Shown here piece by piece: positions 20,510-31,039 of a stretch of DNA of 64,000 bases (its first letter is position 1; each line of letters starts with the position of its first letter). The position numbers and the translations under genes are program-made. This DNA comes from Limnanthes douglasii subsp. nivea (Eukaryota > Streptophyta > Magnoliopsida > Brassicales > Limnanthaceae), in contig JAUPFV010000005.1 of NCBI GenBank assembly GCA_036936605.1, forward strand, positions 77,822,885 to 77,886,884. Reading direction: 5' to 3'. The notes beneath the pieces were generated by a model. It saw only the letters and a list, made by a program, of their open reading frames with translations. It did not search any database and was not told the origin of the DNA.

Positions 20510-21660
20510 CGTTCCACAGGTGTTTTAGTGCTCTCTATTCCTTGTCTCGGAGCCTGTATGTTCCTGGTTGAACTTTCCCACATACCACATAAGGGCCTTC
20601 TCGGAGCCAACTTACCGAACTGTTTTTATTTGGTATGCAAAAAGACTTTTCTTAAGACTTTGTCCCCCAACTGTGGAGGAAAATCTGCTCCTCATCAAAC
20701 CCTGGTAATAATTGTCCTCAAATACGCTTTAACTCTTCTTTCTTCAATCAAATCCAACTGATTCTTGTCCGCTATATCATTAGCATGTTCGGAATAATTT
20801 TTGACTATGTGAGATGGTAAATTAACTTCTATAAAAGTGATTGCATCCATCCCATACACAAGAGAAAAAAGAAATTCTTGTGTAGCAGCTCGAGGTGTAG
20901 TTCGGTAGGCCCACAATACTTCTTGTAAATAGTTTGGCCACTTTTTTGTACCTCCCTCTAGATTCTTCTTCAATCCGGACAAGATTGTCCGATTTGAAAC
21001 TTCAAGTTGCCCATTTACTTGAGAGTGGAAAAGAGAAGAAATATAATGTTGAATTCCTCTGGAGGTGCAGAACATTTCAATGTCTTTGTTATCAAATTGT
21101 GGCCCATTATCTATAGTAATCATTTGGGGAACCTAAAATCTGCAACATATGTTAGATAAAATAAATTTAATGATTGCCTTCGAAGTGGTTCCAGCTAAAG
21201 GAGCCGCCTCTATCCAGTTAGAGAAATATTCAATAGCAACTATGGTTGTTCGACATCCACCGGATGTCATGGGAATAGACCCAGTTAGATACAACCCTCA
21301 TCAGACGAAGTGTAACGGTTCAAATATGGATTCCATAGGAACTGTTGGCACATGAATTTCATTTCCATATATTTTCCAATGATCACACTTTTTTACCATC
21401 TCTTTAACATCTGCCATTGTGGATGGCCAGTAGTACCATGCTAATAAAGCTCTCCTCGTTAGGGCCCCATAGCCACAGTGTGCAGAACCTTCTCCATAAT
21501 GTAGTTTAGATAACACAACTTGGGATTCTTCAAATCCTAAGCAACACAAGAGAGGTCTGCTGAAATATTTCTTGTAAAGAAGTTCTCTTAATATAAAAAA
21601 ACCACGAGCCTTATACTTGACTTTCTTAGCCATAGATTTCTCCGGAGGCAATATCTCATC
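20510..21660 (-). pseudogene. Gypsy-2 integrase remnant
   Basis: Frame 21651-21301 holds the N-terminal zinc-binding region: L-H-Y-G-E-G-S-A-H-C-G, then K-K-C-D-H-W. The two His are visible, but the second Cys of the pair is Trp. Frame 21123-20695 is the core: M-I-T-I-D-N-G-P-Q-F-D-N with the second catalytic Asp, then G-Q-L-E-V-S-N-R-T-I-L with the Glu. Between 21300 and 21124 the core start is readable in another frame. The C-terminal region continues to about 20500 (V-L-R-K-V-F, then G-K-V-Q-P-G-T-Y-R-L) in shifted frames. Confidence 0.8.
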
Positions 21661-21899
21661 AGAGATAAACTAGAGAAGATCATACCTCCAGTTGTTAGGT
21701 TGTATAACGAGTATATTCATACTTTATTCACTCTCTTTTTCTTGACCTTATGGCTGGACATTCTTGCACAAGAGTCTATGGGTAAGATTCAGAATAAGCT
21801 ATAGTTGTCAAAGAGTGTGCCACAGTATTCTCCAATCTAAGGATGTGTTCATAGCAGATATTCTTGAAGTTTGCGGCAAGTTCTTTTGACATGAGCAAG

Positions 21900-22240
21900 T
21901 ATTTAATCAATTATTCATTCTTTGCTTGAGATTGTCCTTGAGTATGGTGAATCAGCAACAGGTAATCACTCATTAACCGAACTCTCTTTGCCCCACATAT
22001 GAGAGCCAGCTTAAGACCAACTATCGCTTCTTCATATTCAGATTCATTGTTAGAATCTCTGAAACCAAAACATATGGCCAGGTACATATTGTCGCCATAG
22101 GGAGAATTTAAAAAATTCCAGCCCCACAACCCATAGTACTTGATCCACCATCAGTTCAAACTACCCATTATTTCTTATATTAGTTTTCCGACATCTGTCC
22201 GGAGGATCTATCAACATGAAATTATACCAAGAAATCAGCA
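21900..22240 (-). pseudogene. Gypsy-2 second (archaeal-type) RNase H remnant
   Basis: Frame 22129-21911 reads I-C-F-G-F-R-D-S-N-N-E-S-E-Y-E-E-A-I-V-G-L-K-L-A, then K-R-V-R-L-M-S-D-Y-L-L. The N-N-E-x-E-Y-E-A and later Asp motifs are those of the additional RNase H that Tat elements carry between gypsy RNase H and integrase. The N-terminal strand with the first Asp is only partly readable at 22240-22130. This domain is thought to reinforce removal of the RNA template during reverse transcription. Confidence 0.7.
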
Positions 22241-22299
22241 ACTGATTGTGCTTTAATCGTCTTTTGGGGCGCAAAATCAATATCATAATCACCCCGCTC

Positions 22300-22720
22300 C
22301 ACTGACCACTTGGTCATTCTACTTGAAACATCAGCTTTCGGATAACCCTTTTTAAGGGAAAAGATGTTCGAACAACAATGGAATGAGCTTTTAAGTATGG
22401 TCTCATCTTTCTTGCTACAATTACCAAGGCCAAAGCTAGTTTTTCCAACTTTAAATATCTTCTTTCAGCATCCAACATACTTTTGCTAATGTAATACACC
22501 GGACAAGGGTAATTGTCCACTTCTCTTACTAGCACAACACTTATTGCATACTCTGTTACAGCTAGATATACATAGAGTCCCCCCTCCCCCTCGAACAGGT
22601 TTGAAGAGAGTCTTAGGTGAAGACAAATGCTTCTTGATTTCAATAAAAGCCTGATCACATTGTGGAGACCAATTAAATTCGTTGGCATTCCTCAACACTT
22701 GGAAAAATAGAGAGCACTTG
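22300..22720 (-). pseudogene. Gypsy-2 RNase H (gypsy-type) remnant
   Basis: Two overlapping frames cover it: 22698-22486 (F-N-W-S-P-Q-C-D-Q-A-F-I-E-I-K-K) and 22688-22314 (L-Y-V-Y-L-A-V-T-E-Y-A-I-S-V-V-L-V-R, then L-D-A-E-R-R-Y-L-K-L-E-K-L-A-L-A-L). A frameshift near the run of C and G residues around 22582-22591 splits the domain. The match to the family is clear: RT connection followed by the RNase H fold. Confidence 0.75.
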
Positions 22721-22859
22721 TCTGATGATTGAAATAAACCTGTTCAACGCAGCCAATCGTCATGTTAGCCTTTGAACTTCTTTGATGTTCCGAGAAGGGT
22801 CCATAGCTAGCAAAGAATTAACTTCATCAGGATCAAGCTGAATTCCTCTCTCAATTATT

Positions 22860-23480
22860 ATGTAGCCTAAGAACTTTCCAAATCAGACCCTAAATACACA
22901 CTTTTTAGGGTTACATTTCAAATTCACAACCTCTAAGTTAGAGAATGTTTCTTGAAGGTCAGATATGTGTGCATATTCCTCCAAGATTTTGACCATCATA
23001 TCATCTATATAGACTTCCATGTTTCTGCCAATTTGATTAACAAAGGATTTATTCACTAACCTTTGGTAAGTGGCCCCAGCATATATCAATCTGAACGACA
23101 TCACCTTGTAACAATGAAGACGTCTTTTTGTAATGAAAGTAGTATGGTCTTGATCCTTCAGATCTACTTGTATCTGATTGTGCCCTTAAATTGCATCCAT
23201 GAATGACAATAACTTATTTCCAGAAGTCGAATCCCCCAACTGATCTATCAGAGGAACATGATAAAGATCTTTGGAGCATGTCCTATTTAGATCAGTAAAA
23301 TCAATGCACATGCACCATTTAACATTCTTTTTCTTGACAAGAACAGGATTGGCAGTCCACAAAGGGTACTGAGATTCTTTAATGTGACTCATCTTGGTCA
23401 AACGATCAACTTACTGAACAATCACATTTGTTTTCTCCTTAGAGAAAGATCTTCTCTTTTGTACAACTGGCGCAACATCA
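22860..23480 (-). pseudogene. Gypsy-2 reverse transcriptase with intact YIDD
   Basis: Frame 23401-23186 gives the RT start (I-K-E-S-Q-Y-P, N-P-V-L-V-K-K-K-N, C-I-D-F-T-D-L-N, L-L-S-F-M-D-A). Frame 23104-22883 continues A-G-A-T-Y-Q-R-L-V-N-K, then M-E-V-Y-I-D-D-M-M-V, so the catalytic Y-I-D-D (23011-23000) is intact. A stop and a frame change between 23186 and 23104 break it. RT copies element RNA into cDNA inside the particle. Confidence 0.8.
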
Positions 23481-23719
23481 GTTTGTATCGGAAACTTATG
23501 AGAAATAATATCAGCTGACACTCCAGTAACATCACTATTATACCACACAAAGACATGTTGATTATTCATAAAAAAAGACAATAACTAGTGTTTCAAATCT
23601 GGTGGTAGCTTGGTGCCAGTTTTAAAATTCTTGCCATTAGTGAGTGAGTGGGTTTCAACCGTCTCACTGGTATTATGACATTGGGAGCCTCCCTGGGATC
23701 ATCAATTTCATTATCATCA

Positions 23720-24330
23720 GCGGAAGGATCCAATAGCTAATCTCTGTTAACTTTGACTGCCTCCAAAGACTTAGAGGCAAAGGCTGTTGCATAACATTTC
23801 CTGGCTACCTTCTGGCTGCTTCGGAAAACACCTACTTGTCTCTGGTCAACATATTTCAAACATTGGTAGACCGTAGAGGCCAGAACATGTATTCTGGAGA
23901 GCCAAGACCTCCTAAATATTACATTGTAAGATGTTGGGTAATTCACCACAACAAACAGTACTCTTATCATTTTCTTAAAGGGTCATTTGTCTAGCAACAC
24001 CTCCTCTTCTAATTCCCCAATCATATCTACAAAACTCCTTATAAAGCCTACTATGGTTCTGTTCGAACGTTGTATAACTGAAGGATTTCTCATCTGCTTG
24101 TAGGAGCATAAAATAGAATGTTTGCCGAATTTCTTGTGTCAATCAGAATTCGGCGTATATTGTTTCCTCCTGTCGATGCCTCTATTACCACATCATCTTT
24201 ATGAGGCCTTATAATGTCTCTCAGTTCATCCTCATCGGAAAAATACAAAGGAATATATGGATTGATACAGGTGGGTGGACATCTCTCCATCCAACTCGGT
24301 GGCCAAACTGGGGACATGCCTCTTCCTTGA
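23720..24330 (-). pseudogene. Gypsy-2 aspartic protease remnant
   Basis: Frame 24317-24090 reads D-E-D-E-L-R-D-I-I-R-P-H-K-D-D, then R-R-I-L-I-D-T-R-N-S-A-N-I-L-F. It aligns with gypsy-3 but has D-T-R-N in place of D-T-G-S, so the catalytic loop is destroyed. Frame 23970-23737 continues V-V-N-Y-P-T-S-Y-N-V-I-F-R-R-S-W-L-S and ends in the C-terminal linker E-A-V-K-V-N-R-D, as in gypsy-3. Confidence 0.75.
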
Positions 24331-24589
24331 TGAACTGGAAGATGCAGTCATAGTATCCCCTCCGAATGGTCAATAACTCAAAAACGTTAATCAGACCGGA
24401 GACAGCTTTGGTCTTATTTGTTATTACCCCTACCCAATTTCGACTCGGGTCTAGATCAAGATACTTAGAGTCTATATTGAACCTTTCAGTAATTACAGTT
24501 GCACCTTCCTATGTAGATGTTCCGGGATTTTTCGAAGGACCAGTTCGGGGAGTATTGGCTTGTGCACTATTCGGTCTGCATCTCCCTGA

Positions 24590-26100
24590 TTTTTTTACAT
24601 AGGCTCTCAACTTACCCCTTTTAATAAGGTTCTGGACCTCCCGCTTCAATGCTATACAATCATAGGTATCATGGCCTATGTCGGGTGCTTTGGTTTTCTC
24701 TAAGGGATTACAATGTTGCTAGCTTTATAAATTGCATATCATTTTTAGTTTTGTCATAGATTATAGCCACACTTTCCCCCAGTTCAGTAAACCACTCAGG
24801 TTGAACCGAGGGTCCTCTCTTGATTCTGACCTGTTGGCTCTGAGTCTCGTTAGACTGATTTTGCCTTGATCGGTTAGATCCATGTCTAGTCTCTTTTATC
24901 TTGTAACCGGACTGATTAGCAACTGAAGCAGTCGTTGTTGTAGTAGTGGACCTAACCTGGCGATGTACTCTGGTTCTCTTAGTCTCCTAAATGTTGATTT
25001 GTTTGCTCACCTAATTCAACAAACCACCCCAAGTCATAGCCTTCTTCTGAGTCACTGAATCGGCTAAATTACAAGGATTCAAACCTTGTGTGAGGGAAGA
25101 AATTGCAACTTGTTCAAAGCAATCTGCTAGCCAATTTTTTGTATTCACAAACCGGTTGATGTACTCCTTTAGAGACTCATTTGGATCCTTAGCACAATGG
25201 ATAATAGTGTCCCTATTACCTTTAAGTTCTTTGCTTCCAAGGAATTGCCTTAGGAAGGAATCCCAAAATGTATCATAATTCATTATGCATCCATAAGGGA
25301 GACTGTTGTATCATTTGAGGGCGCTTCCTGTGAAAGTTTGGGAGAAGGCCCTACACAATAGTTTGTCGCCGTCGTCAAAATTCATCGTGAAGTTATTAAA
25401 TTACTCCAGATGTTTGTTTGGATCTTGGCTCTCATCATAATTCTTCATCTTGGAGTTGTCAAACCTCTTAGGAAGATGTCCAGAGAGTATTTTTGCAGAC
25501 AAAGGTTATTGCCTCCAATTCTTGTTACAACTAAAAACAATATCTTCATTTGGAGTAGCAAAAATACATGGTTTAGACTGAAAAGCAAAAGGATCAATAA
25601 AAAACTGGTCAATATGCTCGTTAGCTGACCCATTACCCTTGCCATGGTGTTTTTAAGCCTACCATGCTTATCCTTTTTTTTTAATGTTTTTTAGTCAACC
25701 GCATCTTCCTTTTTGATCGTCCTTCATCACTGCCTGAAGACACTGATTCTTCAAGCTCTACCTCATTAGATAAGTTGCTGGAGGACTCAGATATGGAACT
25801 CTCCACATGATTATATTTGTGCGTCTTCTTATAACCGAGATGGGTCTTTAGAGACTGCTCATTTTCTCCAGGATTGTAAGTGTGGTGAAGTACTGACGCG
25901 CCAAATTTCTCTTTAACCCCTTTGTCTGCTTGTTTTATTTCTCTCAATGCCTCTATCACAGCTCTCAACTGATCGTGCTCCTCGATATTATATTCATTAT
26001 TTTCCTTTGCAACTTCCACCTTAGGAGGTGGAATACTCTTATCATTCGGATTCATCCGAACTACTTTTTTTGCTGGTTTTGAATTGTGAAATTGAGGCAC
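24590..26100 (-). pseudogene. Gypsy-2 gag remnant
   Basis: Frame 26100-25681 holds the N-terminal part, with an internal Met (MNPND) that corresponds to the gag start of gypsy-3 at 61791. It goes on through Q-L-R-A-V-I-E-A-L and an acidic, Ser-rich stretch ending S-D-E-G-R-S-K-R-K. The capsid-like part follows with stops, then frame 25283-25011: F-L-R-Q-F-L-G-S-K-E, then E-S-L-K-E-Y-I-N-R-F and A-M-T-W-G-G-L-L-N. The nucleocapsid region near 24620-24700 keeps C-I-A-L-K-like and D-T-Y-D-C pieces only. It is essentially colinear with the gag at 61791-63202. Confidence 0.75.
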
Positions 26101-26117
26101 CGTCGTGCTCCCACTGT

Positions 26118-26125
26118 GGTCGCCA
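26118..26125 (-). promoter_or_regulatory. Gypsy-2 primer binding site
   Basis: GGTCGCCA on the plus strand is TGGCGACC on the minus strand, three bases from the LTR end at 26129, the same spacing as in gypsy-3. Confidence 0.8.
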
Positions 26126-26128
26126 ATT

Positions 26129-26425
26129 TGGTTTGGTTTATTTATGTTTGAAGGTAATTTTGTAAAGTGTTTTTGGAATTTTATGTTTAAGGTTGAGAGT
26201 AGTGAGATAATTAAGTTGTGTGGTAGCAGTAAATTTTAATTACCCTCATTAATGAAAGTGGTTGGGATATTTATACTTAACTAATAACCCATGGGCCTAT
26301 CGGGTCAGATTGTAGAGTCGGTCAAGTTTGAAAACCTATTAGCCCAAGATGTGAGGTGGGAAGCACCTAGATTAGTCGCACTCCATTACATTTGTCCTTT
26401 TCGGTTTTTTTATAGTAGTGATTAT
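26129..26425 (-). repeat. Truncated 5' LTR of gypsy-2
   Basis: Aligns with the LTR at 61310-61718 and the solo LTR at 7582-8009: shared ends TGGTTTGG/TGGTGTGG, the TTAATTACCCTCATTAATG stretch, and the TATA-type site GGATATTTATACTTA. About 120 bases of the LTR start (the TGATGAGTCCG end) are missing, because copia-2 coding sequence begins near 26430. Confidence 0.8.
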
Positions 26426-26429
26426 CTCC

Positions 26430-27640
26430 AAACAGCCCTCTGGATAAAAGCAAGTTACAGTGTCTAAAATATCCGACCTCATCAAGACAGAAAGGTTATC
26501 GTTGTTTTGATCCCACTAGTCAGAAACTTTATGTCTCTCGACATGTTAAATTTCTTGAGCATATCTCGTTTTATTCGATTCCAGCTAAATCACATTATAT
26601 AACAAGAACCAAACTTTAGACTATTGATCCGTTTGAAAATAATAGCGACATACCCATTGATATTGATGTGCCAGCTCATGAAACATCGACTATAACTAAG
26701 ACTACTTCTGCTTCATCCAGGCCTGAGTCAGCTCGTTCTTTCAGTGAACCACCAACTCCACCCCTCAGAAGATCCACTCGTACAAGTAAGCCTATCAAAC
26801 TACCATATTTTGCGTATTCATCTTATTGAGCTCCTTTCGTCTCTTTTATAGCAAATATACATGATTTATATGAACCTCAGTAGTTTAAAGAAGTTGTTTA
26901 TGATCATTGTTGGCAAAATGAAATAATTGAGGAGCTTACCTCTTTTTTTTATCAAACTCATATATGAGATATAGTCAAACCTCTATCTGGTAAGCATATA
27001 ATCAACTCTCGATGGATTTTTAAAATTAAAACAAAGTCTAATGGGTATGTTTAAAGATATAAGGCTCGTCTTGTAGAAAAAAGGTATTCACAGAAGTATG
27101 GTATGTATTATGATGAGACATTTGCCCCAGTAACAAAAATGACGACAATTCGTACTCTTATTGCGGTTGCATCCGTTCGTTAGTGGAAGATCTTCCAACT
27201 TGATGTCAAAAATGCATTTTTGAATGGCGATCTTCATGAGGAAGTTTACATGACTCCTCCTCCAAGTGTTGCTCAAAAAACAGGTGACGTTTGTCGACTT
27301 AGGAAAGTTTATATGGTCTCAAACAAGCTCCTCGTGCTTGGTTTGAAAAAATCTCTACGGTTATCACTTCACTTGGTTTAATTGCTAGCAATCATGATTC
27401 AGCCTTGTTTATCAAATGTACAAGTGTATGACAAATTATTTTATCCCTATATGTAGATAATATGATCATTACAGGTGATGATATTGATGGATTTGAGGCA
27501 TTAAAATGTGATTTAGCTTAGCGATTTACGATGAAGGACTTGGGACTATTGCGTTATTTTTTAGGTATTAAGGTGGCTCACTCTCCAAAAGGTTATATTG
27601 TCTCTCAGACAAAATATATATCTGATTTATTCGAGTAAGC
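26430..27640 (+). pseudogene. Copia-2 integrase tail and reverse transcriptase
   Basis: Near 26500-26560 K-L-Y-V-S-R-H-V-K-F-L-E-H marks the integrase tail. A Ser/Pro/Thr-rich linker (26680-26790) follows. RT then reads W-I-F-K-I-K near 27017, R-L-V-like near 27065, and [20 protein letters not shown] near 27195-27250, which holds the first catalytic Asp. The Y-V-D-D box near 27452-27463 reads Y-V-D-N: the second Asp is Asn. Stops at about 26830, 27052 and 27181 confirm decay. Confidence 0.75.
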
Positions 27641-28421
27641 CCAACTTTCTGATAACAGGACGGTAGATACACCTCTTGAAACCAATGCTCGGTATTCTCC
27701 GATTGATTGTGTTCTTTTGTCAAACCCACCTCTATATCAAACTCTCGTAGGGAGCTTGGTCTATCTTACAGTTACTCGACCAGATATAGCTTATGTAGTT
27801 GATGTGGTTAGTCAGTTTGTTGCTGCTCCTACATCCGTCCATTGGGGAGCTGTTCTTCGAATATTGAGATATTTTTGTGGAACTCAGTTCTAGAGAATTT
27901 TGTTTCCTTCGACCTATTCACTTGAATTGGGTGCCTATAGCAATGCTGATTGGGATAATGATCCTCATGACCGAAAATCTACTACTGGTTTCTGTATTAT
28001 CCTTTGAGATTCATTAATCTCAAGGAAAAGTAAGAAACAAGATGTTGTCTCTAGATCGTCTACTGAAGTTGAGTACCGTGCTATGGCTGGGACTACATGT
28101 GAGATATTTTGTTAACGATGACTTCTTGCAGATATGAGGCTTAATGTTACTAAACCTACTTCCTTACATCGTGATAACAAAAACACCATGCAGATAGCAA
28201 AGAATTATGTTTTTCATGAGAGGACGAAGCACATTGAAATAGATTGTCACTTCACTCGACATCATCTTCAGATTGACACTATCTCGCTTCTATATGTTCC
28301 ATCAGCTTTGCAGGTTGCTGATATTTTCACAAAAGCTCAATCAACAACGCGGTTTTGTTTTTTTTATAACAAACTATCAATCCTATTACAGTTGGATTGT
28401 AAGTTTGAGAAAGGGTGTTAG
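27640..28421 (+). pseudogene. Copia-2 RNase H
   Basis: Reads Y-Q-T-L-V-G-S-L-V-Y-L-T-V-T-R-P-D-I-A-Y near 27740-27790, then D-R-K-S-T-T-G-F-C near 27970-28000 and S-R-S-S-T-E-V-E-Y-R-A-M near 28050-28085. Frame 28134-28421 then carries H-R-D-N-K-N-T-M-Q-I-A-K-N, H-E-R-T-K-H-I-E-I-D-C-H-F and Q-V-A-D-I-F-T-K-A. These are the standard copia RNase H landmarks; a few stops separate them. Confidence 0.8.
28406..28415 (+). promoter_or_regulatory. Copia-2 polypurine tract
   Basis: TGAGAAAGGG immediately precedes the TG of the 3' LTR. Such tracts prime plus-strand DNA synthesis in LTR elements. Confidence 0.65.
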
Positions 28422-28640
28422 AAATATAAAGACTCAAGCCCATTAGCCTTTTATTTTATTTATAAATATAAGCTTATGTTTAATATAATACATACGTTTT
28501 CTAGATAATAAACCATAGTCGCTTCTTGGAAGCTACTTTGTTCTTTTCTCTCTTCGTTTCTTAACATTAATAAAGTGTTCTTGTATGTTTAAAAACTTAT
28601 TTATAAGAAACTTCTACTATTGTTTCTAAGGTAAATAAAC
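28416..28640 (+). repeat. Copia-2 3' LTR (right end approximate)
   Basis: Starts TGTTAGAAAT right after the purine tract, as many plant copia LTRs do, with a TATAAATATAAG stretch near 28461 and AATAAAG near 28569. The right border is not certain, since no 5' LTR exists to compare. Confidence 0.55.
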
Positions 28641-28694
28641 ATATTTTATATTTACACTGCACAGTAGACTAAAACTTCATTCCTTATGATACAG

Positions 28695-29280
28695 AAAGAG
28701 GCGCTTGATGCAGCTAAAGAACTTATTAGTAGCACCATCGATCTTGAAAACACTTTTATTGGTCTATCTTCTAGCCGGCTTAGAATAGTAGATTTTGGCA
28801 GCTCTGTTGGCCCTAACATGCTGTCAATAATATTATTAAAGCAATAAAGAACTTCAAGTTTTCTTCAATGATCAGTCCGACAATGACTTCAACATTTTAT
28901 TCAAGAACCTTCCGGGCTCTCGTCCTTTCTTTTCTGCTGCCGTTCCCAGTGCCCTCTTGTTTCTAAAGTCAAGCATTCATTTAATACACTCGTCTTACAC
29001 ATTGCATGGCTATCAAAAGTTCCAGAAGATCTTTTTGATAAGAAATATGTTACGTGGAATGAAGGTAGCATAAGGTGCACTGGCTTTGTAAAAGAAGTAG
29101 CCAAGGCTTATGTGTCGCAATACAAGAAAGACAGAAATGCATTCTTGAATGCTAGAGCAGAAGAGCTTGTGCCCGAAGGACTAGTAGTGATTTTGCCACC
29201 AGGCCTACAGGATATTAGGCCTAGGAAAGGGGACTATTGAAGATTTGATAAGATATTGTCTCGATGACATGGTTAATTCT
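28695..29280 (+). pseudogene. SABATH methyltransferase exon (pseudogene)
   Basis: The readable text matches exon 2 of SABATH carboxyl methyltransferases, which use S-adenosylmethionine to methylate small plant acids such as salicylate, jasmonate or loganate. It starts K-E-A-L-D-A-A-K-E-L-I-S-S, then R-I-V-D-F-G-S-S-V-G-P-N (the SAM-binding motif). Next come F-N-D-Q-S-D-N-D-F-N-I-L-F, G-S-R-P-F-F-S-A-A-V-P, and D-L-I-R-Y-C-L-D-D-M-V. It is bounded by an acceptor-like ACAG and a donor-like GTAAGT, so it descends from an intron-containing gene and is not a processed copy. At least three frameshifts break it. The first exon and the later exons were not found. The substrate cannot be named. Confidence 0.8.
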
Positions 29281-30218
29281 GTAAGTAGTTAAAATTGATG
29301 GTCCAGAAATTTTACGTTAGTTTCGATTCTTATGCCTTTTAACAATTTTATTATATTTATGATGATAGGCAACCTTCTGATAATTATCGAATCAACCTTT
29401 ATATATTAATCAAATGTACTTGGTTTTCTTCTATAGGAGGATATTTCTCTTTACGGGTTGAGTTGGAACCTTTAAAATGTAAGCTTTTTTACCGAGTCTT
29501 AAAGACATGGATAAAAGCTAGAGATCGAGTTTTTTTTCCCTAGATCAATTTTCTAAATGTTTCTAATTTATAGATTGATCTTCGACTTCAGGTTCTGGAC
29601 TATTGACCACCGGAACATGTGCTTCTAGAATAACAACTTCATCTTGTGTTTCTCTGCGGTTAACTTCAGTAATTAAATTAAAAAATATTTGTATTTGCTC
29701 AGTTATATTTAGAAGTTGTTTTAAAACATCTATGCATCCTAGGCATCCTCTAAAGACGAAGAAATAAAAATCAATCAACAACAAAATTGAACTCAATCTT
29801 TGCAACTAGTGAATAATAACATAAGACATGTACCAAAACATCAATTTTAAAAATTAATAACATAGAGATATAATAAATACTTTAATCTTTAAAGTTGAAA
29901 ATCAAAAGAGAGTATAAACCATTTTCAACTTATAGTTAGAGTATATTTAATAATAGTCGAAGAACAATTATTATAAAAAAAACTTTATTTTGCAATTAGA
30001 GTTTTCTTATTAACATTATCAAATCTATATAAATTACTATTATTTTTAAATCAATTTATCTATTTATATTAAAGTAATTCATATTTATATTATAGATTTA
30101 AAATTAAATAATATATATGATAAAAATATGTATCAAATCTATATATAAATTTATATTATTTTCTAAATTAATATATTTATTTATATTAAACTAATATAGA
30201 TTGAAATTTAATATATAA
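29281..30218. other. No gene recognised; strongly AT-rich
   Basis: Immediately right of the methyltransferase exon this could be its intron. A minus-strand open frame at 29805-29563 (80 codons) has a hydrophobic N-half and an acidic C-half but no recognisable motif. From about 29830 to 30218 the sequence is almost only A and T, the kind of target where Mutator-like and other elements often sit. Confidence 0.4.
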
Positions 30219-30250
30219 TAAAAAATACGGAAATGACACACTAAGTACCT
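30219..30250 (+). repeat. Left 9-bp duplication and terminal repeat
   Basis: TAAAAAATA at 30219-30227, then the left terminus beginning CGGAAATGACACAC. It is the partner of the right end at 35437-35467. Confidence 0.55.
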
Positions 30251-30545
30251 TTTGGCCAAACCTATTATTATCTAGTATCCAAAAAAGGGTTAATGCTCAC
30301 TTAATACCCATCTCAATAAAACAATTCTCTTTCAAGACTTAATTTTTTTTAATACAATAACTATCCTTAACCTAGTATATAAGCCTTATTCTGCGAATTA
30401 ATGGGTATTTTCACCCAATCATCAATTTCGAATTTTGAATTTTGAATTTCAAAACAGCCTCCACTCTCGATCTGTCTTCTCTTACTTTTTTTTCTCTCTC
30501 CTCTTATTCTCTCTCCACCTTCGAACCCACTATCTTCGTACCAAT

Positions 30546-30683
30546 TAAAACCGCCGACGATTATCCCCATACCAACCAAAACTGCCGAAGATTATCCCCA
30601 TACCAACCACCACCGAAGATTCTTGTTGTCTTCATCACCCACTCAAATCAACTCCAACACTAAAACCGCCGACGATTATCCCA
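30546..30683 (+). repeat. 31-bp short tandem repeat near nitrilase start
   Basis: A unit of AAAACCGCCGACGATTATCC followed by CCATACCAACC occurs at about 30546-30576 and again at 30577-30607 with two changes. A partial third copy begins at 30662, after an unrelated spacer. It is upstream of, and may replace, the original first codons of the nitrilase piece. Confidence 0.75.
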
Positions 30684-31039
30684 ACCGCCGTTAACGACGG
30701 ACCTATCATCGCCGAGGTCGATATGGGCGCCGAATCCTCCGCCCCCATCGTCCGTGTCACCGTCGTCCAGGAATTCTTCTACGACACTCCTGCGACCTTA
30801 GGTTTTAACTTCATTTCCTACCTCAAAATATATACCTGTGTTTCTACTACTACTACTAACTTTGTACTAACCGAATATGTAAGTAAACAGATAAGGTAGA
30901 GCTCAGCTTGTGTTGTTTCCGGAGGTGTTCATCAGAGGCTACCCGCGTGGTTCGGATTTCGTCGTTTCGATCGGCAACAGGACGGCTAAAGGAAAATAGG
31001 AGTTTCGCAAGTATCATGCTTCGGCGATTGACGTCACTG
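30676..31039 (+). pseudogene. Nitrilase gene fragment (first two exons)
   Basis: Exon 1 (to 30801) reads A-V-N-D-G-P-I-I-A-E-V-D-M-G-A-E-S-S-A-P, then V-R-V-T-V-V-Q and F-Y-D-T-P-A-T-L, the N-terminus of plant nitrilases. An intron with GT...AG ends (30802-30890) keeps the D-K codon phase. Exon 2 (30891-31039) reads D-K-V-E-L, then after a deletion and frame change [23 protein letters not shown] and E-F-R-K-Y-H-A-S-A-I-D-V. The catalytic Glu of F-P-E is present. A stop follows T-A-K-G-K. Nitrilases hydrolyse nitriles, in plants chiefly beta-cyanoalanine or indole-3-acetonitrile. The remaining exons, with the Lys and Cys of the active site, are absent. Confidence 0.85.

Larger units (their letters stand above)
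20500..26430 (-). mobile_element. Gypsy-2: Tat-type Ty3/gypsy with two RNase H domains
   Basis: Minus-strand order: 5' LTR (26425-26129), PBS, gag (26100-24590), protease, RT, gypsy RNase H, a second RNase H, integrase, ending near 20500. The tandem RNase H arrangement and the TGGCGACC-type PBS are Tat-lineage marks. It matches gypsy-3 (61310 onward) closely in gag and protease and is of the same LTR family. No 3' LTR or antisense ORF was found at its left end, and the 5' LTR is cut at the copia-2 junction. Internal stops and frameshifts show it is dead. Confidence 0.85.
26430..28640 (+). mobile_element. Copia-2: 3' half of a Ty1/copia element
   Basis: Starts in the post-integrase motif (Q-K-G-Y-R-C-F-D-P), runs through RT and RNase H, a purine tract, and a 3' LTR. 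The gag, protease, integrase core and 5' LTR are absent; the left end abuts the truncated gypsy-2 LTR. The RT frame is broken by stops and small indels, but RNase H is nearly continuous. Confidence 0.85.

Noticed and set aside
30442..30663. Plus-strand 73-codon frame before the nitrilase piece
   Set aside because: It is in a different frame from the nitrilase exon and is built from the 31-bp repeat and Ser/Leu-rich leader; no support as a protein.
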